Below, in pieces: positions 1-7,322 of a stretch of 64,000 bases of DNA; the first letter of the stretch is position 1, and the number at the start of each line of letters is the position of its first letter. Source of the stretch: Sideroxydans sp. (GTDB taxonomy: Bacteria > Pseudomonadota > Gammaproteobacteria > Burkholderiales > Gallionellaceae); assembly GCA_028707175.1 (NCBI GenBank), contig JAQTUV010000001.1, positions 558,001 to 622,000 of the forward strand, in the 5' to 3' direction. A program made the position numbers and the translations under genes. The notes below the pieces were generated by a model. It did not search any database. It was not told where the DNA came from and worked only from the letters and a program-made list of their open reading frames with translations.

Positions 1-226
1 GTGTCATTTTGGAAACACGCAATACTTGATGGTCTGCGGTGAGGCGCAATGTGTGGCCTTCAGTCGTGTTTAATCGCAGGACAGGTTTTGTGCCTGTGAA
101 AAAGAAACCTTGCGATTCGGTGGCGTAGGGCTTGCCATCGACCATCGCGTTGAAAGGTTTGCCGATCAATGCGCTGACTTGGCGCGCGCCCTGTTGTGTC
201 ATCACCCATGTATCAGCGGTGACACA
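1..226 (-). mobile_element. Intein N-terminal splicing region inside the ribonucleotide reductase gene
   Basis: Directly after EATNP the frame reads [13 protein letters not shown], a typical intein block A: nucleophilic Cys1, then a short beta strand and a glycine. About 55 residues later comes [13 protein letters not shown], a block B with the TxxH pattern that assists the first acyl shift. None of this belongs to a reductase. Splicing would require Asn or Gln at the intein end and Cys/Ser/Thr as the next host residue; the reductase radical Cys would serve. Any homing endonuclease domain and block G lie outside the window, so activity and full length cannot be judged. Confidence 0.85.
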
Positions 227-1072
227 AGGATTCGTAGCCTCGATGACTTCGCAATACGACAGGTTGTTGTCGCGGTTCATCAGGTCGATGAATAACACGC
301 CCGGCTCGGCGTGGTCGTAGGTGCTTTCGATGATTTGCTTCCACAGGTCGGTAGCGCGCACTTTGCGATACACCCACTTGCCATCGGCGCGTAGTGTCGC
401 GCCTTCAGCCAAGAGGAGGTCGGAAGGTTTGGCGCTATGCACCAGTTCGAATTCGTTGTCGGCTTCCACGGCTTGCATCAGCGCATCAGTAACGCCGACG
501 GAGATGTTGAAGTTGCGCAGGTCGCCTTTGTCTTTGGCGCTGATGAATTTCTCGATATCGGGATGGTCGCAACGCAACACGCCCATCTGCGCACCGCGCC
601 GCGCACCGGCGGATTCCACTGTCTCACAAGAACGGTCGAACACACGCATGTAGGAGATGGGGCCGCTGGCGCGTGAGTTGGTGCCTTTCACATGTGCGCC
701 TTCGGGGCGGATGCTGGAGAAGTCGTAACCCACACCACCACCACGGCGCATGGTCTCGGCGGCTTGTTGCAAGGCATCGTAGATGCCGGGCTTGCCATCG
801 ATGCTGCCAGAGATGGCATCACCCACGGGTTGCACGAAACAGTTGATGAGCGTGGCTTGTATCGTCAGACCCGCAGCGGAGTTGATGCGACCTGCGGGCA
901 CGAAGCCGTTCTCCTGGGCGAGGAAGAACGCCTCTTCCCACTTCGTGCGCTGTTCCGGCTTCTCCGCCTGCGCCAGACCGCGCGCTACGCGGCGACGCAC
1001 ATCCTGCACCGACGTCTCATCCGCTTCCGCGTATTTTTCCAACAGGACTTCGATGCTGATCTCTTGCGTCAT
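1..1072 (-). CDS. nrdJ: Class II (B12-dependent) ribonucleotide reductase, N-terminal part, interrupted by an intein; partial at the window edge
   Basis: Translating the minus strand from the ATG at 1072 gives 357 uninterrupted residues running off the left edge. An AAGGAG ribosome site (1080-1085) sits 7 nt before the start. The first 282 residues look like the large catalytic subunit of adenosylcobalamin-dependent ribonucleotide reductase, which converts ribonucleotides to deoxyribonucleotides: a likely redox Cys78 in [19 protein letters not shown] at 109-119, [16 protein letters not shown] at 158-172, and EATNP at 278-282. In this family NPC is followed by GEQ, and its Cys carries the thiyl radical. 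Here Cys283 instead starts an intein (separate entry), so the real catalytic Cys should lie beyond the window. Class II rather than class I is inferred from the motif style; no B12 segment is visible. Confidence 0.88.
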   Translation of the reverse strand, partial: MTQEISIEVLLEKYAEADETSVQDVRRRVARGLAQAEKPEQRTKWEEAFFLAQENGFVPAGRINSAAGLTIQATLINCFVQPVGDAISGSIDGKPGIYDALQQAAETMRRGGGVGYDFSSIRPEGAHVKGTNSRASGPISYMRVFDRSCETVESAGARRGAQMGVLRCDHPDIEKFISAKDKGDLRNFNISVGVTDALMQAVEADNEFELVHSAKPSDLLLAEGATLRADGKWVYRKVRATDLWKQIIESTYDHAEPGVLFIDLMNRDNNLSYCEVIEATNPCVTADTWVMTQQGARQVSALIGKPFNAMVDGKPYATESQGFFFTGTKPVLRLNTTEGHTLRLTADHQVLRVSKMT

Positions 1073-1124
1073 GGTGTTGCTCCTTGGCGTTAGTTATTTT
1101 TCGCCGAAAATCGGGTGTTGCGGT

Positions 1125-1177
1125 TGTAGGTTAGGCTTGAGCCTGACAGCAAGCGTCGGGGTAAATCCCGACCTACA
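1125..1177. repeat. REP-like palindromic repeat between nrdJ and serB
   Basis: The 53-bp element begins TGTAGG and ends CCTACA and contains two hairpins: AGGCT-TG-AGCCT (1132-1143) and GTCGGG-GTAAAT-CCCGAC (1155-1172). Elements of this style (TGTAGGTCGGG...CCCGAC) are common dispersed intergenic repeats in proteobacteria. It sits just past the serB stop codon and may help end serB transcription, but no T-run follows. That it belongs to a genome-wide family is from memory; only one copy is in this window. Confidence 0.6.
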
Positions 1178-1183
1178 CGTGTT

Positions 1184-2020
1184 CTAGTGGCCGAACAGAT
1201 TGACCAATCCATCCAGTCCAACAAAATTCAATGCGTAGCTAGCTTGTGCGCGCACAACGGGTTTGGCGTGATAGGCGATGCTGCTGCCGGCCTCGGCCAT
1301 CATCTTTAGGTCGTTCGCACCATCTCCCATCGCGATGACTTGTTCCGGTTTCAATTCCAATTCCACGCGGATGCGGTTCAGCCAATCGGCTTTACCCTGT
1401 GCATCCACGATCTTGCCTTGCACTTCGCCGGTGAGTCTGCCGTTCACAATTTCTAACTCGTTGGCGTGGGCAAAATCGAGGCCGAGGCGTTCTTTCAAAC
1501 GTTGGGTGAAGAACACGAAACCGCCGGAGACCAGTAAGGTCTTGATGCCGTGCTTCTTCAGCTCGGCCAGCATCAGTTCCGCGCCGGGATTTAACTTCAA
1601 GCGTTCGTCATACACGCGTTGCAATGCGCTCTCGTCCAGATTGCGCAACAAGGCGACGCGACGACGCAGACTTTCAGCGAAGTCGATCTCGCCACGCATC
1701 GCCGCTTCGGTGATCTCTGCGACTTGGGGTTTGATGCCTTGCATGTCGGCGATTTCGTCGATGCATTCAATGTTGATGAGGGTGGAATCCATATCCATCA
1801 CCACCAAGCCGAAATCGGCCAAGGTCTTGTCCGCAGGCACGAAGCCGTAGTCGATCTGATGCTCGAAGCAATAGTCGGCGATGCTGTCGTTTGGTTTTGC
1901 GTCACGTAGACGATAGATATGGGCAGCGATCTGCTCGGTACGGGTGGCGTTGGATAACTTGGCGAGGTGTTCTACCTGCGCGGAAGGGATGTCGTGTAGG
2001 GCTTGGAGTATGAGGTTCAT
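1184..2020 (-). CDS. serB: Phosphoserine phosphatase
   Basis: 278 residues. It removes the phosphate from O-phosphoserine, the last step of serine synthesis, in the cytoplasm. It is a HAD-superfamily enzyme with all signature motifs: DMDST at 76-80 (nucleophile Asp76, general acid Asp78), Ser165 in VSGGF, Lys210, and GDGAND at 232-237 for magnesium. The first 70 residues are the short N-terminal region seen in proteobacterial SerB, here without an obvious complete ACT domain. It is transcribed alone, downstream of nothing on its strand; a TAGAAT box at 2070-2065 could be its -10 element. Length fits the family. Confidence 0.95.
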   Translation of the reverse strand: MNLILQALHDIPSAQVEHLAKLSNATRTEQIAAHIYRLRDAKPNDSIADYCFEHQIDYGFVPADKTLADFGLVVMDMDSTLINIECIDEIADMQGIKPQVAEITEAAMRGEIDFAESLRRRVALLRNLDESALQRVYDERLKLNPGAELMLAELKKHGIKTLLVSGGFVFFTQRLKERLGLDFAHANELEIVNGRLTGEVQGKIVDAQGKADWLNRIRVELELKPEQVIAMGDGANDLKMMAEAGSSIAYHAKPVVRAQASYALNFVGLDGLVNLFGH

Positions 2021-2088
2021 GGTGCTCGGAAAAGGTGTGTTTCGATGGTTCGTTTAGGCGCGCCATTCTAATGCAAGCGACCAAGCAA

Positions 2089-2126
2089 AAAGCCGCCGAA
2101 ATTTTCTTCCGACGGCTTGTTTTTTT
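2089..2126. terminator. Hairpin with T-runs on both sides, between divergent serB and rlmF
   Basis: An imperfect inverted repeat (AAGCCG...CGGCTT outer stem, 2090-2118) is followed by seven T on the plus strand and, read the other way, by five T on the minus strand. It therefore resembles a bidirectional intrinsic terminator. Its place is odd: the flanking genes diverge, so neither needs a terminator here. It could end an unrecognised short transcript or be a relic. Confidence 0.55.
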
Positions 2127-2257
2127 CGAAAAATGGGAGACTGCGGCCACGACGGGCGACTGCCAAAGTCAAGTGCAAAAAACCTAGTCGAGGTTAAGAG
2201 CGCTGCGATGCCATTGACGCGGTATCATCCACCCATTCACACGATAGCTAACGCGCA

Positions 2258-3202
2258 ATGACACAAGCCCCAGAGAAACCCACGCTACATCCCCGCAACC
2301 TGCACCGAGGTCGCTATGACTTCGCGCAACTCATCGCCAGCAGTCCAGAGCTGAAGGACTTCGTTGCGGTGAACCAGTATGGAAACGAATCCATCGATTT
2401 CGTCGATCCCGTTGCGGTGAAGGCACTCAACCGAGCGCTGTTGAAGCATTACTACGACATCAAAGAATGGGACATCCCCGCGCAATACTTATGTCCCCCC
2501 ATTCCGGGCCGTGCTGACTACATCCATTTTCTGGCGGACCTACTGGCAGAGGGAAACGGCGGCAACATCCCGCGCGGCGACAAGGTGCGCGTGCTCGATA
2601 TCGGCGTGGGCGCGAACTGCATCTACCCCATCATCGGACATCGTAGCTACGGCTGGCATTTTGTGGGTACGGATGTGGATGAGGCGGCGCTGAAGAACGC
2701 GCGCCATCTTTTGGATGCTAACCAGTTGGGAGATGCCATCGAATTGCGTTTCCAAGAATCATCCGCGTCCATCTTCGAAGGTGTCACCTACGCCGATGAA
2801 TATTTCGACCTCACCATGTGTAACCCACCGTTCCATGCCTCCTTGGCGGAAGCGCGGCAGGGCGCGCAACGCAAATGGCAGAACCTCGGCAAAGAGAGCA
2901 ACAAACACAAGAAGCCTGTGCTGAACTTCGGCGGGCAGAGCTTGGAGTTGTGTTGCGAGGGCGGCGAAGAAGCGTTCGTCACTCGTATGATCGAAGAGAG
3001 CGTCTCAGGGCGCGAGCACTGCATGTGGTTCACCACCCTCATCTCCAAATCGTCCAGCCTGCCGCACATCTATCGTTTGATAAAGAACATCGGCGCGGTG
3101 GATAACCGCACCTTCGAGATGTCGCAAGGTCAGAAGAAAAGCCGCTTCGTGGCGTGGACGTTCATGAGCAAGGAACAGAGAAGCGCGTGGGGGAAGCGGT
3201 GA
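2258..3202 (+). CDS. rlmF: 23S rRNA adenine(1618)-N6-methyltransferase
   Basis: 314 residues. It methylates N6 of one adenine in 23S rRNA using S-adenosylmethionine. The N-terminus [13 protein letters not shown] is typical of RlmF (YbiN). The SAM-binding motif I is DIGVGAN at 114-120, the acidic end of strand 2 is TDVD near 138-141, and the N6-adenine methylase motif is NPPFH at 189-193. It stands alone with a strong hairpin after the stop. Family length is about 300 residues, so this copy is full length. Confidence 0.94.
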   Translation: MTQAPEKPTLHPRNLHRGRYDFAQLIASSPELKDFVAVNQYGNESIDFVDPVAVKALNRALLKHYYDIKEWDIPAQYLCPPIPGRADYIHFLADLLAEGNGGNIPRGDKVRVLDIGVGANCIYPIIGHRSYGWHFVGTDVDEAALKNARHLLDANQLGDAIELRFQESSASIFEGVTYADEYFDLTMCNPPFHASLAEARQGAQRKWQNLGKESNKHKKPVLNFGGQSLELCCEGGEEAFVTRMIEESVSGREHCMWFTTLISKSSSLPHIYRLIKNIGAVDNRTFEMSQGQKKSRFVAWTFMSKEQRSAWGKR

Positions 3203-3212
3203 AGACTGAAAA

Positions 3213-3246
3213 GGCTTGGCAGGCAATACGCAGTGCCTGCCAAGCC
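3213..3246 (+). terminator. Perfect 13-bp hairpin after rlmF
   Basis: GGCTTGGCAGGCA at 3213-3225 pairs exactly with 3234-3246 across an 8-nt loop, starting 11 nt after the rlmF stop codon. No T-run follows, so it is either a weak terminator, an mRNA 3'-end stabiliser or a palindromic repeat. Confidence 0.5.
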
Positions 3247-3348
3247 CCTGACAAGGGGAGATTGGGGGGCTAATGGTTTATTTGGATTTAATGGTCATCT
3301 TTGGCTGGTGTAAGATACCACCGCAAGCAAAACTTTGGAGGATGAACA

Positions 3349-3573
3349 ATGCGTGAACGAATCACAGTGAACCCCTCTGTATGCCACGGAAAACCGTGCA
3401 TTCGCGGCTTACGTTACCCAGTGGAGAATGTGTTGGAATGGTTAGCCAGCGGCATGACGACGGAAGAAATTTTGGCCGATTATGCAGACCTTGAACGCGA
3501 AGATATTTTGGCGGCACTGTCCTATGCTGCACGCCTCACGCACATGAACCGCTCGGAACGTTTGGCAGCATGA
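3349..3573 (+). CDS. DUF433 antitoxin-like protein
   Basis: 74 residues with the DUF433 pattern: ITVNPSVCHGKPCIRGLR at 5-22, then a helix-turn-helix-like stretch (VENVLEWLASGMTTEEILADY) and a C-terminal helix. DUF433 proteins are small winged-helix DNA-binding proteins usually encoded just before PIN-like toxins. That is the case here: the next gene starts in the last codon (ATGA overlap), so the two are translationally coupled. A GGAGG site precedes the ATG. The likely role, by family and context, is antitoxin and autorepressor. Confidence 0.85.
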   Translation: MRERITVNPSVCHGKPCIRGLRYPVENVLEWLASGMTTEEILADYADLEREDILAALSYAARLTHMNRSERLAA

Positions 3574-3920
3574 AATTTTTGGTCGATGCGCAACTCCCAA
3601 GGCGCTTCGCTAACTGGCTGAACGAAGCAGGATATGATGCCCTGCACACCTTAGATCTTCCCCGCAAGAATCTCACCACAGATCAAGAAGTCATCGCCCG
3701 TGCCACGCGGGATGGGCGCATTGTCATCAGCAAAGATGCTGATTTTGTGCAGACCTTTTTGATTGAGGGTGAACCTTCGTTGTTACTGATCTCGACAGGC
3801 AACATCAGCAACGCGGAATTGGAAGAGTTGTTGCGCAAAAATTTAGCGGGCATTGAAGCTGCGTTTGCAAGCAGCAGATTTGTTGAAATTACCCGCGATG
3901 CTTTGGTGGTACATGAGTGA
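3570..3920 (+). CDS. PIN-like (DUF5615/Mut7-C) toxin candidate
   Basis: 116 residues. MKFLVDAQLPRR at the N-terminus with Asp6, then DALHTLDL at 24-31 and ISKDADF at 53-59, give the spaced acidic residues of the DUF5615 PIN-like fold, which is related to metal-dependent ribonucleases. Overlap with the DUF433 gene by 4 bp makes a two-gene toxin-antitoxin cassette. Target and activity are unknown; the ribonuclease role is inferred from fold similarity. The gene is at normal length with no damage visible. Confidence 0.83.
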   Translation: MKFLVDAQLPRRFANWLNEAGYDALHTLDLPRKNLTTDQEVIARATRDGRIVISKDADFVQTFLIEGEPSLLLISTGNISNAELEELLRKNLAGIEAAFASSRFVEITRDALVVHE

Positions 3921-3955
3921 GGCTAATACGATGCTAGTTGTGTGAGGACTTTTAC

Positions 3956-4124
3956 TTAGGCTGATTTAGCAAGATGCTTGCACAACCCTCGCATGGTCTC
4001 CAATACAAACCGCCTATCCGTTTCCGACAAGCTCTGCATCCAGTCCAATATTTCCAGCGATTGATCGTGTGCGAGCGTTGAAGATGAGCGCAGTAATTCC
4101 GCTTTCGGAGTCAGCTTGATATCG
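3956..4124 (-). pseudogene. Possible degraded gene end with no start codon
   Basis: Reading the minus strand from about 4124 to the TAA at 3958-3956 gives a protein-like sequence (IKLTPKAELLRSSS, later LDWMQSLSETDRRFVLETM) of about 55 residues. The frame opens after a stop inside the neighbouring HxlR gene and has no ATG, GTG or TTG upstream, only an internal ATG that would leave some 24 residues. It may be the C-terminus of a lost gene. I do not recognise it, and it may be chance. Confidence 0.3.
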
Positions 4125-4526
4125 CTAGCTTGTCTCCTTTTGTTGTCGCTTCAGCTGCGCCCTCAAGATCTTTGATAGGTTGCTCTCTATCCAATCGATC
4201 AACGAGTCGACCTGACTGCCGATCTCCTCTCCCAAAGGGGTCAAAGAATATTCCACATGGGGCGGCACGACCGGATAAGCGACACGGTCGATGAAGCCGT
4301 CCTTTTCCAATTGTTGCAATGTCTGCGCCAGCATCTTTTCACTCACCCCATCGATCTTGCGTCGCAGGTCGCTGAAGCGGTGCGTCCCTTCCATCAAGGC
4401 GACCAACACCAGCACGCCCCAGCGGCTGGTCACATGATTGAGGATCTCGCGCGAAGGGCAGGCGGTGGAGAACACTTCCCCACGACGTTGGGATATCTTT
4501 GATTTTGGTGTATTCACTTGTGGCAT
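4125..4526 (-). CDS. HxlR-family transcriptional regulator (YtfH/QorR-like)
   Basis: 133 residues. The winged-helix HxlR domain is clear: conserved Cys23 in CPSREILNHV, RWGVLVLVALMEG near 36-48, RFSDLRRKIDGVSEKMLAQTL, then the wing with DGFIDRV and PHVEYSLTPLG. HxlR proteins often sense electrophiles or aldehydes through the conserved cysteine. The gene diverges from a quinone oxidoreductase across a 91-bp gap, the arrangement known for E. coli ytfH-ytfG, so it very likely represses that gene and itself. Confidence 0.88.
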   Translation of the reverse strand: MPQVNTPKSKISQRRGEVFSTACPSREILNHVTSRWGVLVLVALMEGTHRFSDLRRKIDGVSEKMLAQTLQQLEKDGFIDRVAYPVVPPHVEYSLTPLGEEIGSQVDSLIDWIESNLSKILRAQLKRQQKETS

Positions 4527-4530
4527 GACA

Positions 4531-4569
4531 CTTACCTTTTTGTACGTACTTACGAAAAGTTATTGTAAG
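4531..4569. promoter_or_regulatory. Candidate HxlR operator between the divergent genes
   Basis: The gap contains CTTAC at 4531-4535 and 4549-4553, the inverse GTAAG at 4565-4569, and a GTACGTAC palindrome at 4542-4549. Spaced CTTAC/GTAAG half sites are the sort of sequence a dimeric HxlR regulator would bind. Assignment rests on position and symmetry only. Confidence 0.4.
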
Positions 4570-4617
4570 ACATATTATGCGCTTCCCCAAATCAATCACA
4601 GAAAGAAAGGAAGCATC

Positions 4618-5466
4618 ATGATCGTCGTCACCGGAGCCACAGGCCAACTTGGCCAACTCGTCATCAAGGCATTACTGAAGAAGGTCCCCGCAGCTAGCAT
4701 CGTCGCTGCCGTGCGTAATGTCGATAAAGCCAAGGATATCGCCGCCCTCGGCGTGCAAGTACGCCAAGCTGACTACAACCAGCCAGCTAGTTGGGACAGT
4801 GCATTGAAGGGTGCAGACAAAGTGTTACTCATCTCATCCAGCGAAGTCGGGCAACGCGCCACACAACACAAGGTCGTCATTGATGCGGCTAAACGTGCGG
4901 GTGTGAAACTGCTGGCTTACACCAGCGTGCTGCGCGCCGATACATCCCCGCTCGGATTGGCCGCCGAACACAAAGAGACCGAGGAATACCTACGCGCCTC
5001 CGGTGTGCCATTCACGCTGTTGCGTCACGGCTGGTACACCGAGAACTACACCGCAGGCATACCTGCTGCACTAGCTCACAACGCGGTGTTTGGCGCTGCG
5101 GGCGATGGACGTATCTCTTCTGCCACCCGTGCCGATTACGCTGAAGCCGATGCGGCTGTGCTCACGGCAGAGAACCAAGCAGGAAAAGTCTATGAACTGG
5201 CTGGAGATACGTCTTACACCTTGACTGAATTGGCTGCTGAGATCGCACGCCAGGCCGGCAAAGCCATCGGCTATGTGAATCTGCCAGAAGCGGAATACAA
5301 GAAAGCGTTGCTGGGTGCAGGACTGCCCGAATTCCTCGCCGAGCTGCTGGCGAACTCTGACACGGGCGTTTCAAAAGGTGGATTGTTCGATGAGGGCAAA
5401 CAACTGAGCAAACTCATCGGCAGACCGACGACAGCGTTGGCGGTGGCGGTGAAGGCGGCGTTGTAA
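4618..5466 (+). CDS. qorB: NAD(P)H:quinone oxidoreductase, NmrA/QOR2-like
   Basis: 282 residues from the ATG at 4618, which follows an AGAAAGGAAG ribosome site; the reading frame is open further upstream, but that part overlaps the divergent regulator. The N-terminus MIVVTGATGQLGQLVIKALL is a Rossmann NAD(P)-binding motif of the atypical short-chain dehydrogenase (NmrA) group. LLISSSEVGQRATQHK and LLRHGWYTENY are typical of QOR2, which reduces quinones by NADPH and protects against redox-cycling compounds. The divergent HxlR regulator supports the assignment. The exact substrate is not deducible. Confidence 0.85.
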   Translation: MIVVTGATGQLGQLVIKALLKKVPAASIVAAVRNVDKAKDIAALGVQVRQADYNQPASWDSALKGADKVLLISSSEVGQRATQHKVVIDAAKRAGVKLLAYTSVLRADTSPLGLAAEHKETEEYLRASGVPFTLLRHGWYTENYTAGIPAALAHNAVFGAAGDGRISSATRADYAEADAAVLTAENQAGKVYELAGDTSYTLTELAAEIARQAGKAIGYVNLPEAEYKKALLGAGLPEFLAELLANSDTGVSKGGLFDEGKQLSKLIGRPTTALAVAVKAAL

Positions 5467-5565
5467 GGAAGGTTAGGGCAGGCTGCGGCCTGCCCTTCAG
5501 CTACGCCTTGACTGGATGTTTGAATCCCCCTATCGTTTGCCCATCACTTTAAGAAGGATTCCACC

Positions 5566-5796
5566 ATGTCAGCCAAGCTCGCAGAAATTCAAACTCAGGC
5601 AAAACAACTGGGCGTGGAAGAGCGTGCGCAACTGGCAAGCTTCTTACTCGAAACGCTTGAGCCGACAGACAGCGGCGATGTTACCCAAGCATGGGAAATC
5701 GAAATCAAAGCGCGCTGGGCTGAGATTGAACGCGGTGAGGTTAAATTGATTCCCGCTACCGAAGTCTTTGCAGACATCCGCCGCAAACTTTCGTGA
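5566..5796 (+). CDS. Addiction-module antitoxin-like protein
   Basis: 76 residues of the small family often named putative addiction module component (TIGR02574 type): a helical N-terminus (LGVEERAQLASFLLETLE) and the pattern WEIEIKARWAEIERGEVKLIP, where the RxxEIxxGxVxxIP core is the family hallmark. The next gene, a ParE/RelE-like toxin, begins inside its stop codon. It should bind the toxin and repress the pair. Confidence 0.85.
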   Translation: MSAKLAEIQTQAKQLGVEERAQLASFLLETLEPTDSGDVTQAWEIEIKARWAEIERGEVKLIPATEVFADIRRKLS

Positions 5797-6086
5797 ACCA
5801 ACCGCAGTTCCATCCCAAAGCTCGCGCCGAACTCGAAAGTTCGGCGCTTTTTTATGACGGGAAATTTCCGGGGTTGGGTTTGGAGTTCGCCGCCGAAGTG
5901 CAATCTGCCGTAGCGTTTGCCTACACTCATCCAGAAGCGGGGGCATCAGTCGCTGATGGTTTTCGTCGCGAGATCGTTCGCCGCTTTCCTTACTCAGTCG
6001 TATATCGTACTCAAGGCGAACATCTATACATCATTGCCGTAGCTCACCAGCGACGGCATCCGAATTACTGGAATGATCGAGCCTGA
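5793..6086 (+). CDS. ParE/RelE-superfamily toxin
   Basis: 97 residues from a GTG start at 5793 that overlaps the antitoxin stop (GTGA), so the pair is translationally coupled. FHPKARAELESSALFYD, then REIVRRFPYSVVYRTQGEHLYIIAVAHQRRHPNYW, is the standard ParE/RelE C-terminal pattern ending in the H-x-R-R-x-P-x-Y-W motif. The target (gyrase or mRNA) cannot be told from sequence. Confidence 0.87.
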   Translation: MNQPQFHPKARAELESSALFYDGKFPGLGLEFAAEVQSAVAFAYTHPEAGASVADGFRREIVRRFPYSVVYRTQGEHLYIIAVAHQRRHPNYWNDRA

Positions 6087-6097
6087 AGAAGCTATTG

Positions 6098-6133
6098 TGA
6101 TGCGGCCCCGTTTAATTGATGCGGCCCCGTTTA
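6098..6133. repeat. Two tandem copies of a 17-bp repeat
   Basis: TGATGCGGCCCCGTTTA occurs at 6098-6114 and again at 6117-6133, 19 bp apart. It may be a remnant of a transposon end or an iteron-like binding site; nothing else identifies it. Confidence 0.5.
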
Positions 6134-6165
6134 GCTGAGTGAAAACAATTCGACTCCGGTACCTT

Positions 6166-6175
6166 GGGGGGGGGG
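6166..6175. repeat. Run of ten G
   Basis: A homopolymer of ten G lies between the ParE-like toxin and the HEPN-motif gene, just past the 3' end of the latter. Such runs are prone to slippage in replication and in sequencing. It is outside any supported gene. Confidence 0.8.
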
Positions 6176-6202
6176 CGAAGGAACAAATCTGTTGCCGGTC
6201 CG

Positions 6203-7189
6203 CTAATTTTTTTTGACTTCGTATGCATCGAAACGCGGCAATCGATAGCCAGTTTCACCAAACCACTCGAAAACGCTAATTGCTGTTTCAAGTCCGCTAA
6301 GCGCACCAACGCTATCGATTGAAAGAAGATTCTCACTATTTTCGGGAATCATATGTCCGTGGCCAAGGCGGTTTCTCGTTCGATACAGGTTTATAGCCCT
6401 TCTGTATAGATTCTCATTCTCGGCCAATAGAGACCTGCGTGTTAGATACAAGGGAGATTCATGAAGAAGTCGTTGGAAATTGTCGTTGTCATACAGTAGC
6501 GAGAATATTGGATCCTTTTTCTGAACTATTCCGCCCGCTTGAGGGAATTCCAAAATGTTCAAATGCATTGGAGGATGGGGTGAAGTGATTGCCACTTCGT
6601 AAGCTGTATCAAGGTAAGTTCTGGCCAGTGATTCAACTGCAATTGCAGAGTAAAGTACTGTCTGCCGGTAGTCATTTCGCTCAAAGGCTGCCAGTGCATC
6701 TAGAAGTATTTCGTGACAAATTGGAATTTCAGAATCGGAATTTATTTGGCTAGCCCGTAGAAGTACCGATGTGTTGACTGCTGTCTCGATTCGATAAGTA
6801 CCCATGATTGTGTATGAGAAGGCCGCCTTGGGGATATTGACGCTGAGTTTGCCTTCTATGTTTGATGAGGCGACTCCGACAATATCGGTTGGCAGCATTG
6901 CTTGCCTACTGACTAAGCGGAGAAGACGTAGCCAATTTTGAAATGCTGGGAAGCTGTCGCCACTAATATTCAATTCATCAGGAACCCTGAAATGAATAGT
7001 ATTAGTAATGGTGTGAATACAGCCATCACGCAATGGGAAGGTGGTCAGTTCACCGACTTTATGTATTTCTAATGCAAGTGGGTTTAGTACTGTTACTTGT
7101 AGCTTGGGAATGGCAGGAAATTCAACAGGGTCATCTGGTCGAATGTTCCACCTAATTGCTCTAGGCAGAATTAAGTAAGCGATTCGCAT
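6203..7189 (-). CDS. Uncharacterised protein with a C-terminal HEPN-like motif
   Basis: 328 residues; I do not recognise the family. The N-terminal 150 residues are beta-rich with no known motif. From about 160 the protein is helical: a long helix with AIAVESLARTYLD (183-194), then NLYRTRNRLGHGH (267-279). The latter holds Arg272-Asn273-x3-His277, the RNxxxH signature of HEPN domains, many of which are ribonucleases in toxin-antitoxin and abortive-infection systems. Codon choice is more AT-rich than in neighbouring mfd. It sits beside two toxin-antitoxin pairs, which suggests an acquired defence or stress function; that is inference. No partner gene overlaps it. Confidence 0.6.
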   Translation of the reverse strand: MRIAYLILPRAIRWNIRPDDPVEFPAIPKLQVTVLNPLALEIHKVGELTTFPLRDGCIHTITNTIHFRVPDELNISGDSFPAFQNWLRLLRLVSRQAMLPTDIVGVASSNIEGKLSVNIPKAAFSYTIMGTYRIETAVNTSVLLRASQINSDSEIPICHEILLDALAAFERNDYRQTVLYSAIAVESLARTYLDTAYEVAITSPHPPMHLNILEFPQAGGIVQKKDPIFSLLYDNDNFQRLLHESPLYLTRRSLLAENENLYRRAINLYRTRNRLGHGHMIPENSENLLSIDSVGALSGLETAISVFEWFGETGYRLPRFDAYEVKKN

Positions 7190-7264
7190 AATGGTTCAAC
7201 TAAATTGATTGGTGAAGTTTCAGTGTACCGGATTGTATTGATTATCGACGACAACATGGAGCTC

Positions 7265-7300
7265 GGTAGGGCGCAATAACCAGAGAGCATTGCGCCGTAG
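7265..7300. repeat. Dispersed-repeat-like palindrome between the HEPN gene and mfd
   Basis: GGCGCAAT at 7270-7277 pairs with ATTGCGCC at 7289-7296 inside a GTAGGGCGCAATAACC...GCATTGCGCCGTA frame. Very similar sequences are scattered through many proteobacterial genomes (from memory). A TTTTT run follows on the plus strand. It separates mfd from the acquired patch. Confidence 0.5.
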
Positions 7301-7322
7301 CTTTTTGCACCGTGCGAAAAAA

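Noticed and set aside
110-1187. Several plus-strand open frames at the left edge
   Set aside because: They lie opposite the ribonucleotide reductase and intein frame, whose motifs are clear; they have no recognisable motifs or ribosome sites.
4438-4617. Longer N-terminus for the quinone oxidoreductase
   Set aside because: The extra part overlaps the divergent HxlR gene and its promoter; the Rossmann motif begins right at the ATG at 4618, after a ribosome site.
6112-6336. 74-codon minus-strand frame downstream of the HEPN gene
   Set aside because: Overlaps the end of the HEPN-motif gene in another frame and crosses the G10 run; no motif.
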